64,000 nt of DNA from positions 131,501 through 195,500 of the forward strand of contig NZ_CP094975.1 in the NCBI RefSeq assembly GCF_023509015.1, in the 5' to 3' direction. Shown here piece after piece: positions 1-8,646 of this stretch (its first letter is position 1; every line of letters starts with the position of its first letter). The DNA is from Pseudomonas abieticivorans (GTDB lineage: Bacteria > Pseudomonadota > Gammaproteobacteria > Pseudomonadales > Pseudomonadaceae). Under the pieces are notes generated by a model that had not been told where the DNA came from, ran no database searches, and saw only the letters and a list, made by a program, of their open reading frames with translations. A program made the position numbers and the translations under genes.

Positions 1-447
1 CGCCGCCGCCGCGGCCTCCTTTTCAGCCATCGGCATCTGGTCGATGGTGCTGAAAATCTCCTGGGGCTCGATGGCCCCGGATTTCTCCAGCTTCTTCTCG
101 CCGTCCTTGCCCACCAGAATGATCTTGGTGCCGCTGCTGGCGCCCAACTTGAGCTCGCGGATCAACGCCATGGTGTCTTGGGGGTTCAAGTCCTTGCCGT
201 CACGTTGGCCAATGGTGTTGACCACGGTGTAGAGCACCATGTTGCGCTGCACGAAGGCCTGGTGGTTGGCGGGCTCGTCCAGGGCTTTCTTGAGGCCCAC
301 CAGGGTGGGATCCACGCTACTGGGGGCGATGACGATCAACGGGCGCGATTGCCCGCGATCCTTGGCCAAGGGGCTGTCGCTGTCGGCCGCCAGGGCGGTG
401 CCCGTGATGGCAAACAGCGTGGCGAGGGTCAGGGACCGAATGAACAT
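1..447 (-). CDS. DUF4174-like secreted protein, C-terminus cut by window edge
   Basis: An open frame runs from an ATG at 447 to the window edge without a stop (149 codons seen). The first ~20 residues form a signal peptide (basic start, hydrophobic core, ALA-A cleavage site), so the product should be periplasmic or secreted. The mature part has a thioredoxin-like beta-strand feel: RPLIVIAPS near the start, RNMVLYTVVN in the middle and KIILVGKDGEKK later. This pattern fits the DUF4174 family of small uncharacterised proteins. The visible end is rich in Glu and Ala. The function is unknown. Assignment to DUF4174 rests on recall of the motif order, so it is moderate. Confidence 0.6.
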   Translation of the reverse strand, partial: MFIRSLTLATLFAITGTALAADSDSPLAKDRGQSRPLIVIAPSSVDPTLVGLKKALDEPANHQAFVQRNMVLYTVVNTIGQRDGKDLNPQDTMALIRELKLGASSGTKIILVGKDGEKKLEKSGAIEPQEIFSTIDQMPMAEKEAAAAA

Positions 448-542
448 GTGCACCTTCCTTTTACTTAGACGTGCACTAATGATTGCGCATGTTGGCAAAA
501 GGTCCAGCCGGGGTGCCGAATTTCTGAGATTTAGCCGCAGCG

Positions 543-1217
543 CTATACCTTGCGCAGCACGTAAACCCGCCACATCGCGTACATCGGTATGAAATCAACG
601 TGCTCCTGCACCCGGAACCCCGCCTGCACGAATTCTGCCTCGATGGTCGCACGCGGGATCACGAAACGGTTCTGGTAACCGTCCGGGCCGCGCTTGCGCT
701 TGGCTTCTTCACGGGCGCGTTTCCAGGACTTGAAGTTACCGTCCACCCACAGCGAGATAATCGCGGTATCGCGGGTTACCCGGTGAAACTCCTTCAACAA
801 CGACACCCGATGTGCAGAATCACCAATATGGTGCAACAGGCGCATGCAAAAGATGCTGTCAACTGACTCATCTGGCAATTCAATATCAAAGGCCGAAGTT
901 ACGACCGGCTTGACCCGCTTGACGATATCGGCCGACTGGAACTTGCACGCGGTGGCGACCATATCGGCGGAGTTGTCTGCACCAATAATGACCCGGTTTT
1001 GCTTCTCGGCCAGCAGCGGCCAGAAACGCCCCGCCCCACAGGGCAAATCCAGCACCAAACCCGGCTCCCCGGCCAGCGCCAGCGCCTTGCGCGCCACCTG
1101 CTCGTCACGCCGATGGGACATGCGCCGGGAAAATTCCTTCTGATGTTTATGGAAGTAACGCTGAGCATGCTGCTCGTCGTACTTTTCCGAAAACTTGAGT
1201 TTGATGGGTTCGCTCAT
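543..1217 (-). CDS. class I SAM-dependent methyltransferase
   Basis: The 224-residue product has the Rossmann-type SAM-binding fold. Motif I is DLPCGAGRF at about residues 65-73, followed by an acidic turn (IIGADNS) and a motif IV-like segment (SIFCMRLLHHI) near residue 125. This is the Methyltransf_11/25 type, which acts on small molecules or lipids; the substrate cannot be told. I chose the ATG at 1217, which has a GGAGAAAG Shine-Dalgarno in front, over an upstream in-frame start at 1244. The many Arg, Lys and His residues in the N-terminal 40 positions may bind a phosphorylated or acidic substrate (inference). It is monocistronic: 95 nt separate it from the DUF4174 gene downstream and 258 nt from the hydrolase gene upstream. 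Confidence 0.8.
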   Translation of the reverse strand: MSEPIKLKFSEKYDEQHAQRYFHKHQKEFSRRMSHRRDEQVARKALALAGEPGLVLDLPCGAGRFWPLLAEKQNRVIIGADNSADMVATACKFQSADIVKRVKPVVTSAFDIELPDESVDSIFCMRLLHHIGDSAHRVSLLKEFHRVTRDTAIISLWVDGNFKSWKRAREEAKRKRGPDGYQNRFVIPRATIEAEFVQAGFRVQEHVDFIPMYAMWRVYVLRKV

Positions 1218-1475
1218 GATCTTTCTCCAGTAACCGATGGGCACTATTTTATGAAAGAAAAATCAGCAAGAAGTGATGGAGATGTGAAAAAAACGTGAGA
1301 CAGGCTAGTTACGTGTAACAGCATGTTACGCATGTATCGAAACAACTTGATAAACTTAAGTTTATAATTCTTTTATGAATATAAATAGACATGTGTTGAT
1401 ACATTTAGGCCGTAGTGGAACAGCCCCCCAGCCCTCGCCCGGTGGGAAAGAGCCGGGGTGAAGGTAGCCTCCCCC

Positions 1476-2630
1476 TTATCCCAACCGCTGTGCCACCCAA
1501 TCGGCAATCCACGCCCCCGCGTTCGCCGTATTGTCCAGGCTGCTGTGGTGAACACCCCCTTCACGCTGGGTAAACACCTTCAACTCCCGATCTGGGCTGT
1601 TAGTAAGCTGGTCAAACGACTGATGGGCATACTCCAGCGGTATCTGCCGATCGGCCTCGCCGTGGGCCACCAAAAACGGCACTTTGATACGTTCCATCAC
1701 GCCATTGAGATGAACCTGCTCGGCCAAGGCCATGAACGCTTCCATGTCACTGGCCCCCCACACCCAACGCACGTGCTCCCAGTAATGCGGTACCGGGCGC
1801 TCGCCTTCGCGGGCCAGGCGGCGTTTCTGCATTTCGCCCCAGTTGTGGTTAGCGCCCCACACCACGCCCAAGGCGAAACGCGGTTCGAAGGCCACGGCGC
1901 GCGGGCAGTAATAACCGCCCAAGGACACGCCCAGCAAACCAATGCGCTGCGGGTCGATCTCGGCACGGGTGTGCAGGTAGTCCACCAGCGGCGTGGCCCA
2001 TTGCTCGGTATTGGCCACCGCCGTCATGCCGTGCAGGCGCAGGGCCTCGCCGGTGCCGGGCTGGTCGATGAACAGGCTGGCAATACCGCGCTTGGCCAAC
2101 AGCTGCGGGAACATACCGGCGCGGTGGACCATCTCTTTGGTGCTGTCCAGGCCGTTGACGATGACCAGGCATGGGGCGGGGCCAACGACGCCGTCAGCCG
2201 GGGTAAAAAGGCCGGCGATATGGGCACCCGCGTAGGGGATTTCAAAGCGCTGGGTGTTCTCGCCCGACAGTTTCACGCCTTCGGCAAAGGTGCGCAGAAA
2301 CTTGGCATACAGCGCCTTGCGCGGCGCGTAGCCGTGGGCCTGCATGCGTTCGGCGGTGATGAAATACACCGCGGCGCGGTTGAGTTTGTCACCGGCGCTG
2401 AGCAGCCGACCCGCAGCCTGGTCTTCTTCGGCCAGGGCCACCAGGTTGTCACCGCCCGCCTCCCACGCCGCCAGGAACGCCTGGGTGCCTTCGTCGTCAC
2501 CTTGCCTGGCCACCGCCAGCAGGGGCCTGCACATGCTCTCGATCTCGCCGATCTTGCCGCCCATCTCGATGGCCGCAGCCACCGCCAGGCTCCATACGTA
2601 GTTGGTTTCGAAATACTGGAACATGCTCAT
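1476..2630 (-). CDS. alpha/beta hydrolase of the 2,6-dihydropseudooxynicotine hydrolase/FrsA-like type
   Basis: This 384-residue product has a helical N-terminal half (about 1-130), then an alpha/beta hydrolase core. The nucleophile elbow is GVSLGGYY (Ser near residue 217). An acidic residue lies in HGEADRQIP and a catalytic His in the late VHHSS segment. The helical cap plus core is the layout of 2,6-dihydropseudooxynicotine hydrolase and related C-C or ester hydrolases. It lies 19 nt downstream of a VOC dioxygenase-like gene in the same operon. A ring-cleavage enzyme followed by a C-C hydrolase is a classic pairing, so I infer that it cleaves the ring-opened product. The actual substrate is unknown. 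Confidence 0.75.
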   Translation of the reverse strand: MSMFQYFETNYVWSLAVAAAIEMGGKIGEIESMCRPLLAVARQGDDEGTQAFLAAWEAGGDNLVALAEEDQAAGRLLSAGDKLNRAAVYFITAERMQAHGYAPRKALYAKFLRTFAEGVKLSGENTQRFEIPYAGAHIAGLFTPADGVVGPAPCLVIVNGLDSTKEMVHRAGMFPQLLAKRGIASLFIDQPGTGEALRLHGMTAVANTEQWATPLVDYLHTRAEIDPQRIGLLGVSLGGYYCPRAVAFEPRFALGVVWGANHNWGEMQKRRLAREGERPVPHYWEHVRWVWGASDMEAFMALAEQVHLNGVMERIKVPFLVAHGEADRQIPLEYAHQSFDQLTNSPDRELKVFTQREGGVHHSSLDNTANAGAWIADWVAQRLG

Positions 2631-2649
2631 GGATCAATCCTTATGAAAT

Positions 2650-3624
2650 TCAGCGGCGCACGGCCGGATGTTCGCCTTGGTAAAAGGTCACGTCCCAAGG
2701 GATGTCGTCCTGCATGAATGCGGGCGGGTTGCCCATCCACTGCGCCGTGCCAAATCGAAACTCCCACTCGCGCGGTACCCAGTTGTCGTCCAGGTAGTCG
2801 GTATCGGCGCCGTATTCGGCCTCACCGCCGGTGGGCGAGTTGAAGTAGCAGAAAATGGCCGAGGCGATGCGGTGCCGCCCCGTGCCCAGGAACCCGTGCT
2901 GCCAGCCGCGTTTGGTCATGTAGTTGGAGCCCACCATCACCTCGTCGAAATCCTCGACGCCAAAGCAGGTGTGATGGAAGCGCGGCACGCCGCCAGCCCC
3001 CGGCGCCTGGTTGTTGAGCAAAAAGGTGTTGTGGTGCTCATGGGCGCCGTCGGCGCGCAGGTAAGTGCCCACGCCCTTCTGGTGGTCAGACAGGCGAAAG
3101 TTCAGGCGGTCGCGAAAGAACGCGAAGCTCTGCCAATAGTCATCCACGGCAAAAACCACGTGATTGATGGTTTTGGGCCGCGCGCGGGTGCGCCACTTGC
3201 GGTGCTGGTTGAGGCGGTTGACGTTGCCCGAAGCATTGATCGGGTCTGGCGCGTAGGTGACCTTCTTGCGGCTGAACACGCGCAAGCCCAGGGCCTGGCC
3301 GCAGTCACTGTGAAAATGCCAGGCCCCGTCGTCGCCCAGGCGCACGTCGCGGTCGCTGGCAAGGTCCGCCACCAAGCGCGACAGGCTATCGGCGTTGTCC
3401 ACGCCCCAAATGGTTTCCTTCACGCCACACCCTTCGTAGCGCGAAGCCGGGATGCTGGGGTGCTGGATACCGCGCACGATGATGGTCGAGCCTTCATCCA
3501 GTCGGTAAAGGGTTTCTTCGGCGTTGGCGCTCAAGCGTACCAGGCCGAAATCGTCGAAGAAGCGCGAGGCCGTGGCCAGGTCTTCGACGCCATACAACAG
3601 GGTGTCGATGCCGACGATTGCCAT
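2650..3624 (-). CDS. VOC-family extradiol dioxygenase-like protein
   Basis: The 324-residue product has two vicinal-oxygen-chelate modules, at about 1-120 and 150-290. The second has the spacing expected for a 2-His-1-Glu metal site: His in INHVVFAVDD, His in RFHHTCFGV and Glu in GGEAEYG. Such proteins are typically Fe(II)-dependent extradiol ring-cleavage dioxygenases. The start ATG has a strong GGAGG 6 nt upstream. It is the first gene of a two-gene unit with the hydrolase gene at 1476-2630. The leader carries a dyad (3743-3757) nearly identical to one in the LysR/monooxygenase intergenic region, suggesting control by that LysR protein. Dioxygenase activity is inferred from the family. Confidence 0.75.
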   Translation of the reverse strand: MAIVGIDTLLYGVEDLATASRFFDDFGLVRLSANAEETLYRLDEGSTIIVRGIQHPSIPASRYEGCGVKETIWGVDNADSLSRLVADLASDRDVRLGDDGAWHFHSDCGQALGLRVFSRKKVTYAPDPINASGNVNRLNQHRKWRTRARPKTINHVVFAVDDYWQSFAFFRDRLNFRLSDHQKGVGTYLRADGAHEHHNTFLLNNQAPGAGGVPRFHHTCFGVEDFDEVMVGSNYMTKRGWQHGFLGTGRHRIASAIFCYFNSPTGGEAEYGADTDYLDDNWVPREWEFRFGTAQWMGNPPAFMQDDIPWDVTFYQGEHPAVRR

Positions 3625-3742
3625 GTCAGGCCTCCTCTGAAATTGGGTTGTGCTGCATTATTGTTGTCCTTGTGTGCTCGGTTGCCAGGCCAGAGTAAGA
3701 ACCCCCGCGCATGCCCACCAATCGTTTGTCGGCATGGGATCT

Positions 3743-3757
3743 ATCCATGCGCTGGAT
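3743..3757. promoter_or_regulatory. LysR-type dyad ATCCA-N5-TGGAT upstream of the VOC-hydrolase unit
   Basis: The sequence is ATCCA TGCGC TGGAT. The 17-nt block 3741-3757 matches the reverse complement of 13408-13424 at 16 of 17 positions. It lies about 120 nt upstream of the VOC start codon, in the gap left by the broken SDR gene. The dyad form and the second copy beside a LysR gene suggest an operator for that regulator. Confidence 0.6.
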
Positions 3758-3759
3758 GG

Positions 3760-3885
3760 TTAGAACAAAAAGCCCCCATCGACGTTGAATACCTGGCCGG
3801 TCATGTAGCTCGACGCTGGCCAGGCCAGGGAACGCCAGCACCCCGCACAGGTCCTCAGGCTCGCCGGTGCGCTTGATCAATGGTG
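3760..3885 (-). pseudogene. remnant of a short-chain dehydrogenase/reductase (C-terminal fragment, frameshifted)
   Basis: On the minus strand one frame reads IKRTGEPEDLCGVLAF, a typical SDR C-terminal segment. The neighbouring frame then continues ASSYMTGQVFNVDGGFLF followed by a stop at 3760-3762, the classic SDR ending. The two parts are out of frame around 3830, so the fragment is broken. The catalytic N-terminal ~200 residues are absent: the fragment begins inside the stop region of the porin gene. It is probably the tail of a former last gene of the catabolic operon, left by a deletion. I cannot exclude a short translated peptide. Confidence 0.75.
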
Positions 3886-5319
3886 AGTGTTTAACCCGAG
3901 CATTTCGTCAAACTGCACGTGAAACAGCAGCCCAGCGGCGTAGCCATCGTGCGGGTTGACGCCGGTGTAGGGGTTCAGCCAACTGCTGGCGCCCCAGGTG
4001 CGCAACACGAACGGGCTGACGACGATGCTGTCGGTGAGGATGAAATTGGCGTCCAGGGCCACGGCGTATTCGTTACGCCCCGGGTTGTAGCTGCCCCCTC
4101 CGGAAGCGGCATGGGCCTCTTCCAGGAAGCGCTGCTCGCGGCTGGTCAGTTGCGCCCAATTGACGTTCACCGAGTAGCTGTCGAACGGCCGGCTGCGAAA
4201 CGGTGCTGAAAGGATCAGCCCGGCATTGCCCTGGGTACCGACACCGTTGGTGGTGTCTTCGTCCAGGGTGTGGGTCAGGCTGGCGTAGGCCGCCACGGCA
4301 GTGGGGTTGGGGTCGTTGGTTTTGCCGCCGTCCTGGCGCCACACGGTTTTCTTGGCGCCCAGGTAGAAGCCACTCACGCCCTTGCTGGTGTCGGCTGCGG
4401 CACTGGCGTCGGTGACCTTGGAGGTACCGTTTACCGTGTAATAGGGGTCGGTTTGCTGACCGTTGTTATGAAAGCCCAGCACCTCGAACGTCTGCGGGTA
4501 GGCCTCCATGCGGTAGTCACTGCGATAAGCCAGGTTGGCCAGGTACAGCGTGCTCATGGTGCCGCCACTGTCGCCGGCGTCACGCTCCCAGCCGTTGGTG
4601 AACGGGTAGGCATTGTTGCTGCGCCAGGCGCCCACCTGGGCGCGGATGGCGGGGCTGAAGTCGTAGCCAACCCGGGCGCCCCAGTTGGCATAGGGTGGAG
4701 GGTTGATGCCGGCACTGTCCTGCAGGATCGCATTCACACAGCCCAGCGGGACATTGCACAGCGGCAGTGCGAAGTAGTTGCCGGCGTTGCTTTTGCCCAC
4801 TTCGATGGCCAGCGTGTCGTCCATCAACTTCTGTTCGTAGGTGAATAGGCTCAGGTGGCTGACCCTTGGAATATAGGGGCCCGGTTTACCCGCGATCACA
4901 TCGCCCACCTGGCCGCCGTACGTCAGGTTGCTGGTCCAAGGCACATACAGTTGCTCAAAGTGCACGGTGCCGCCCGGCAAGCCGATCAGCTTGTCCAGGT
5001 TGAAGTCGGCGCCGATGGCAAAGATGGTCAGCGCTTCATGGTTGCCGGTGTTCAGGCCCACGCTGGGGTTGCGCAAGTAGATCTCGGTCATCGACAGGTG
5101 CGGGCTGATGCCGTGGTCGTTGAGCCATTTGCCTTGCTGCTCCAGCAGCTTGCCACTGGCCGGTGGCATGTTGGGCTCGACGTTGAGCACCCGTGGGCCG
5201 ATCTTCTCGTTGGGATATTCAGTGGCCATGGTATCGGCCACCGGGCCTGTTTCGGCTGCCAGGGTGGGGCCTGCCGCCGCGATCATCAGTGCACAGCCAA
5301 GCGCCGCTCGAATCGTCAT
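3877..5319 (-). CDS. OprB-type carbohydrate-selective outer-membrane porin
   Basis: The 480-residue product starts with a clear signal peptide (about 1-22, ending TLAA). The mature part has the OprB-family pattern of amphipathic strands with many Tyr, Trp, Asn and Gly, and ends in a short strand with LLFHVQFDEM. A start at 5319 gives the signal peptide directly at the N-terminus and has AAAGAGA 8 nt upstream; the longer frame start at 5379 adds a basic leader and is unlikely. OprB proteins admit sugars or aromatic acids across the outer membrane. It follows the MFS transporter gene with an 82-nt gap that contains a hairpin, so uptake across both membranes is encoded together. Its last codons overlap the SDR remnant. 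Confidence 0.85.
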   Translation of the reverse strand: MTIRAALGCALMIAAAGPTLAAETGPVADTMATEYPNEKIGPRVLNVEPNMPPASGKLLEQQGKWLNDHGISPHLSMTEIYLRNPSVGLNTGNHEALTIFAIGADFNLDKLIGLPGGTVHFEQLYVPWTSNLTYGGQVGDVIAGKPGPYIPRVSHLSLFTYEQKLMDDTLAIEVGKSNAGNYFALPLCNVPLGCVNAILQDSAGINPPPYANWGARVGYDFSPAIRAQVGAWRSNNAYPFTNGWERDAGDSGGTMSTLYLANLAYRSDYRMEAYPQTFEVLGFHNNGQQTDPYYTVNGTSKVTDASAAADTSKGVSGFYLGAKKTVWRQDGGKTNDPNPTAVAAYASLTHTLDEDTTNGVGTQGNAGLILSAPFRSRPFDSYSVNVNWAQLTSREQRFLEEAHAASGGGSYNPGRNEYAVALDANFILTDSIVVSPFVLRTWGASSWLNPYTGVNPHDGYAAGLLFHVQFDEMLGLNTHH

Positions 5320-5362
5320 GTTCAGTCTCTTTTTATTGTTTTTTCGAGGATGAGGGTGTCCG

Positions 5363-5384
5363 CTCCGGTGCCAGGGCACCGGAG
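5363..5384 (-). other. perfect hairpin between MFS transporter and porin genes
   Basis: CTCCGGTGCC and GGCACCGGAG form a perfect 10-bp stem with a 2-nt loop. No U-run follows on the minus strand, so it is not a standard terminator. It may stabilise or process the mRNA to set porin expression apart from the upstream genes (inference). Confidence 0.55.
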
Positions 5385-5401
5385 TGTTCGATCAGCAAAA
5401 G

Positions 5402-6640
5402 TCAGGCGTCTTCGAGGTTGACGCCCATCACCTGCAGGTGGCGCGCCGCCCGGTACTTGACCAGGCTGGCAGCCAAGGCCAGCACCACCACCGGCACGCA
5501 CAGCCAGCCGGCCCAGCCCACCGTGGTGGCCAGGCTACCGCTGAGCTTGCCGGTGGCCACCACCAGGATCGGGCTGCAGAACATGCCCAGGCAATAGCTG
5601 CCGTACCACATGCCGGTGCCCAGGCCGCGGCGCTGCCAGGGCAGTTCGCGCATGTTCCAGATGGCCAGGGTGGGCAACATCAGGCCGCAGCCCAGGCCAT
5701 TGACCAGGGCCACCAGCATGATGCCCTGCCAGGTGTGCATCGCCGGGATCAGCAAAAAGCTGGTAGCGATCAGGCCGAACGCCAGCGCCAGGCAATGCGG
5801 CGTACGCAGGCCCACGCGGGTGAGCATGTGCACGCTCAAGGTGCCCAGCACAATCATCACGCTGCAGGCCGAAGCGACAAGGCCTGCGGTTTGCGGTGAG
5901 TGCTCGCCGATGTCGCCCAGCAGGTAGGCCATCTGGATCTGCAAAATCATGAACATCACCGCGCCAATGAAGGTCACCACGCAGATGCCCAGCAACATCA
6001 TGGGCCGGAACGTCACGCTCACACGCCCCTGCTCTTCATCCGAGGCCATGCTCGCCGCCTTCGGCTCCCACAGCATGATCTTGCTCAGCAACGCCAGGGC
6101 CAGGGGCACTGCGTACACCACGTAAGGCATGCGCCAACCGATCTCACCCAAGGCACCACCCACCATGAAAAACAGGATGGCCGAGGCCGAGGCGAAGGTG
6201 GTTTGCAGCGCCAGGTATTTCTGCCGTTGCGCGCCGCTGTAGTAGTCGCCGATCAGCATGGTGCTGACCGTCACCACCACCGCCTCCACGCAGCCCAGGG
6301 CAATGCGACTGACGATGATCGCGTACAGCGAATCGAGGAACATCGGCATCAGGCCGAAAATGCCGTAGCCCACGATGGAGGCCACCAACAACTGCTTGCG
6401 CCCGTAGCGGTCGGCGAGGATGCCCACCAGGGGGCTGAGCAAGGCCACCAACAGGCCCGGCACCGTCAGGGCCACCGGGATCAGAAACTCGACGTTGGGC
6501 ACGCTGGCAAAATGCGCCTGCATTTGCGGCAGGCTGGGCGCGACGACAATCGCCGCCATGGGCGACAGACAATTGATCAGCAACAGCAGGTACGTGGCAA
6601 CGGTCGCCTTGGACTGGGTGATGCGGGTGGGAGCGTTCAT
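5402..6640 (-). CDS. MFS transporter
   Basis: The 412-residue product has about 12 hydrophobic segments and the MFS loop 2-3 signature, GILADRYGRKQLLV, near residues 72-85. It should be a proton-coupled importer or exporter in the inner membrane. Family placement beyond MFS is not possible by eye. It is flanked by the DenD-like gene upstream (61-nt gap) and the porin gene downstream. In this context an importer for the operon's substrate is most likely (inference). A GGAGAGGCC Shine-Dalgarno precedes the ATG. Confidence 0.85.
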   Translation of the reverse strand: MNAPTRITQSKATVATYLLLLINCLSPMAAIVVAPSLPQMQAHFASVPNVEFLIPVALTVPGLLVALLSPLVGILADRYGRKQLLVASIVGYGIFGLMPMFLDSLYAIIVSRIALGCVEAVVVTVSTMLIGDYYSGAQRQKYLALQTTFASASAILFFMVGGALGEIGWRMPYVVYAVPLALALLSKIMLWEPKAASMASDEEQGRVSVTFRPMMLLGICVVTFIGAVMFMILQIQMAYLLGDIGEHSPQTAGLVASACSVMIVLGTLSVHMLTRVGLRTPHCLALAFGLIATSFLLIPAMHTWQGIMLVALVNGLGCGLMLPTLAIWNMRELPWQRRGLGTGMWYGSYCLGMFCSPILVVATGKLSGSLATTVGWAGWLCVPVVVLALAASLVKYRAARHLQVMGVNLEDA

Positions 6641-6701
6641 GGCCTCTCCGGATTGTTATTATTAAGGGGTAAAACGCACGCTGTTTTTTCTGGGCAAAGG
6701 T

Positions 6702-7652
6702 TTACGCCAGCGGTTGTCGCAGTGTTCGGTCGATCAGTTGCGAAAGGTCGCCGTCATGACGCAAACCCAACGCTTGGGCCGCCTGGGCCTGCAACGGCGG
6801 GTAGCGGCCAAAATTCGCTTCCAGTTGTTCATTGGGCTGGTAAAACACCAGGGCGCGGCGGTCTTCACCCAAATGCTGGCACAGCCCGTCAATCAACTGT
6901 GCCATGCTCAGGTGCAGCACCGGCAGGGCAAACACGCGGCGCGCCTGCAGGCGCTCGGCAGGTAGCTTCGCGGCGTGCAACAGGTTGTCGACACAGCGCG
7001 CCGCCGACATCCACCAAGCCTGCGCCTGCGGCGACACTGGGCAATCGAAGCGCTCGCCCGCGGCCAGCTTCCAGAACATGTCGCTCATGTAGGCCGACAG
7101 CAGGCCCGAGGGTTGCGGCGGGCGCGCCACGATACCCGGTAGGCGCAGGCTGATGCCATCGATCCAGCCACGGCGGCTGAAGTCGTCGATCAGCAGTTCG
7201 CCCATCAGCTTCTGGGTGGCGTAACTGAGTTGCGGGTGCAGCGGGGTGTGGTCATCCACCGTGGCGGGCAAGGGCGAGCCATAGACCGCGATGGTACTGG
7301 CGAACACCACGCGCGCCGGGCGCTGTTGCGCTTTCAGGCCTTCGAGTAGCGCCAGGGTGGCGTCCAGGTTGACCTGCCGGCCCAGGGCGTAATCACGCTC
7401 GGCCGCGCCACCGGGGATGCTCGCCAGGTGCAAGGCGATGTCCACCGGGGTTTCCAGCGCATCGGCCAACAGCGCGGTGTCGGCGATGCTGCCGGCCAGG
7501 CAACGTACGCGGGCATCCTGCGGCGGCTGGTGAAATGCCAGGTCCAGTAAGGTCAGTTGCGTCCAACCCGTCAGCGCCTCGGGGTCGCTCAGCAGTCGGC
7601 GCACCAGGGTGGCGCCGACGAAGCCGTTGGCGCCGGTAATCAGTACGTGCAT
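6702..7652 (-). CDS. NAD-dependent epimerase/dehydrogenase, DenD (D-erythronate dehydrogenase)-like
   Basis: The 316-residue extended-SDR protein opens with the NAD-binding motif TGANGFVG. It has Ser in ASTIAVYG and the catalytic YATQK (YxxxK) near residue 150. The overall layout and length resemble D-erythronate dehydrogenase DenD and related sugar-acid dehydrogenases. The start at 7652 sits 1 nt after the FAH-family stop, so translation is probably coupled. The longer frame start at 7754 lies inside the FAH gene and was rejected. The substrate is uncertain. Erythronate kinase/isomerase partners (DenK, OtnI) are not nearby, so classic erythronate catabolism is not supported. Confidence 0.7.
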   Translation of the reverse strand: MHVLITGANGFVGATLVRRLLSDPEALTGWTQLTLLDLAFHQPPQDARVRCLAGSIADTALLADALETPVDIALHLASIPGGAAERDYALGRQVNLDATLALLEGLKAQQRPARVVFASTIAVYGSPLPATVDDHTPLHPQLSYATQKLMGELLIDDFSRRGWIDGISLRLPGIVARPPQPSGLLSAYMSDMFWKLAAGERFDCPVSPQAQAWWMSAARCVDNLLHAAKLPAERLQARRVFALPVLHLSMAQLIDGLCQHLGEDRRALVFYQPNEQLEANFGRYPPLQAQAAQALGLRHDGDLSQLIDRTLRQPLA

Positions 7653-7653
7653 G

Positions 7654-8646
7654 TCAGCTCTCCAATCCAGGCGCGGGGACGAAACGATGGTCGATGGCGC
7701 CGAACAGGCTCTGCCCGTCCAGGCCGAACATCTCGAAGCGCAGGCGGTCGCCAAAGCTTAGGAACGGCGTGCTCGCCTCACCCTGCTCGATCACTTGCAC
7801 CGCGCGGCGCTCGGCCAGGCACGCAGAGCCTGTGACGTTGTAGTCGCGGTTGGAGAACGTACCCGAACCCAGCACCGTGCCGGCGCGCAGGTTGCGGGTG
7901 CGGGCCAGGTGCATCACCAACTCCGGGAAGCTGAAATCCATCTCCTGGCCATTGGGCTCGCCAAACCGCTGGCCATTGCACTGTACGTGCAAGGGCAGCT
8001 TGACGCGGCCCTCATGCCAGGCCTCACCCAGTTCATCCGGAGTGACCGCCACCGGGGCGAATACGGTGCAGGGCTTGGCCCGCAGCGGGCCGAAACCGAT
8101 ACTCACTTCCTTGAACAGGTGCGCACGCAGGCTGACGTCGTTGAGCAACATCAACAGTTTGATATGGCCCGCCGCGGCAGCCGGCTGGCTGCCCATGGGC
8201 ACGTCATCGAGGACCACGGCCACCTCCCCCTCGAAATCGATCTGGTGCTCCTCGCCCGGTACCGGGTAATCGTCGCAGGCGCCGAGAAAGTCGTCCCCCG
8301 AACCCTGGTAGATGATAGGCACGCCGGGGTCTTTCTTGATGTCCAGATTGTACGCACGCTCCATCAGGCTGCCGTGGTTGAGAAACGCCGAGGCGTCGGC
8401 CCATTGGTAGGCCCTGGGCAGCGGCGCCATGGCCTCACGCGGTTCAAAGTCGAAGGCCTGGGCTGCGCGCCCTTCGTTGAGCGCGGCAGACAGTTGCTGC
8501 AACGCCGGCTCGCAACGCGCCCAATCGTCCAGGGCCGCCTGCAGCGTGGCGGCGATACCGCTGGCGAGCACAGCGCGGCTCAGGTCGCGGCTGACCACCA
8601 CCAGGCGGCCATCGCGGCTGCCATCTTTTAAGGTTGCCAATTTCAT
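7654..8646 (-). CDS. fumarylacetoacetate hydrolase (FAH) family protein
   Basis: The 330-residue product starts MKLATLKDGSRDG. An acidic metal-site region lies near residues 140-165 (IDFEGEVAVVLDD). The later segment GTVLGSGTFSNRD matches the FAH-family GTxxGxG signature. FAH-family enzymes hydrolyse C-C bonds of beta-diketones or act as decarboxylases or hydratases on 2-oxo acids, with Mg2+ or Ca2+. The full-length two-part form is closer to true fumarylacetoacetase-like proteins than to the short ~220-residue type. The ATG at 8646 overlaps the upstream VOC stop by 4 nt (ATGA). It likely acts late in the pathway, cleaving an acylpyruvate-like intermediate (inference). Confidence 0.85.
   Translation of the reverse strand: MKLATLKDGSRDGRLVVVSRDLSRAVLASGIAATLQAALDDWARCEPALQQLSAALNEGRAAQAFDFEPREAMAPLPRAYQWADASAFLNHGSLMERAYNLDIKKDPGVPIIYQGSGDDFLGACDDYPVPGEEHQIDFEGEVAVVLDDVPMGSQPAAAAGHIKLLMLLNDVSLRAHLFKEVSIGFGPLRAKPCTVFAPVAVTPDELGEAWHEGRVKLPLHVQCNGQRFGEPNGQEMDFSFPELVMHLARTRNLRAGTVLGSGTFSNRDYNVTGSACLAERRAVQVIEQGEASTPFLSFGDRLRFEMFGLDGQSLFGAIDHRFVPAPGLES

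Noticed and set aside
1421..1475. GC-rich block after the hydrolase gene, as a possible REP element or terminator
   Set aside because: Only a weak CCCGG/CCGGG pairing is visible, without a U-run or a second copy in the window.
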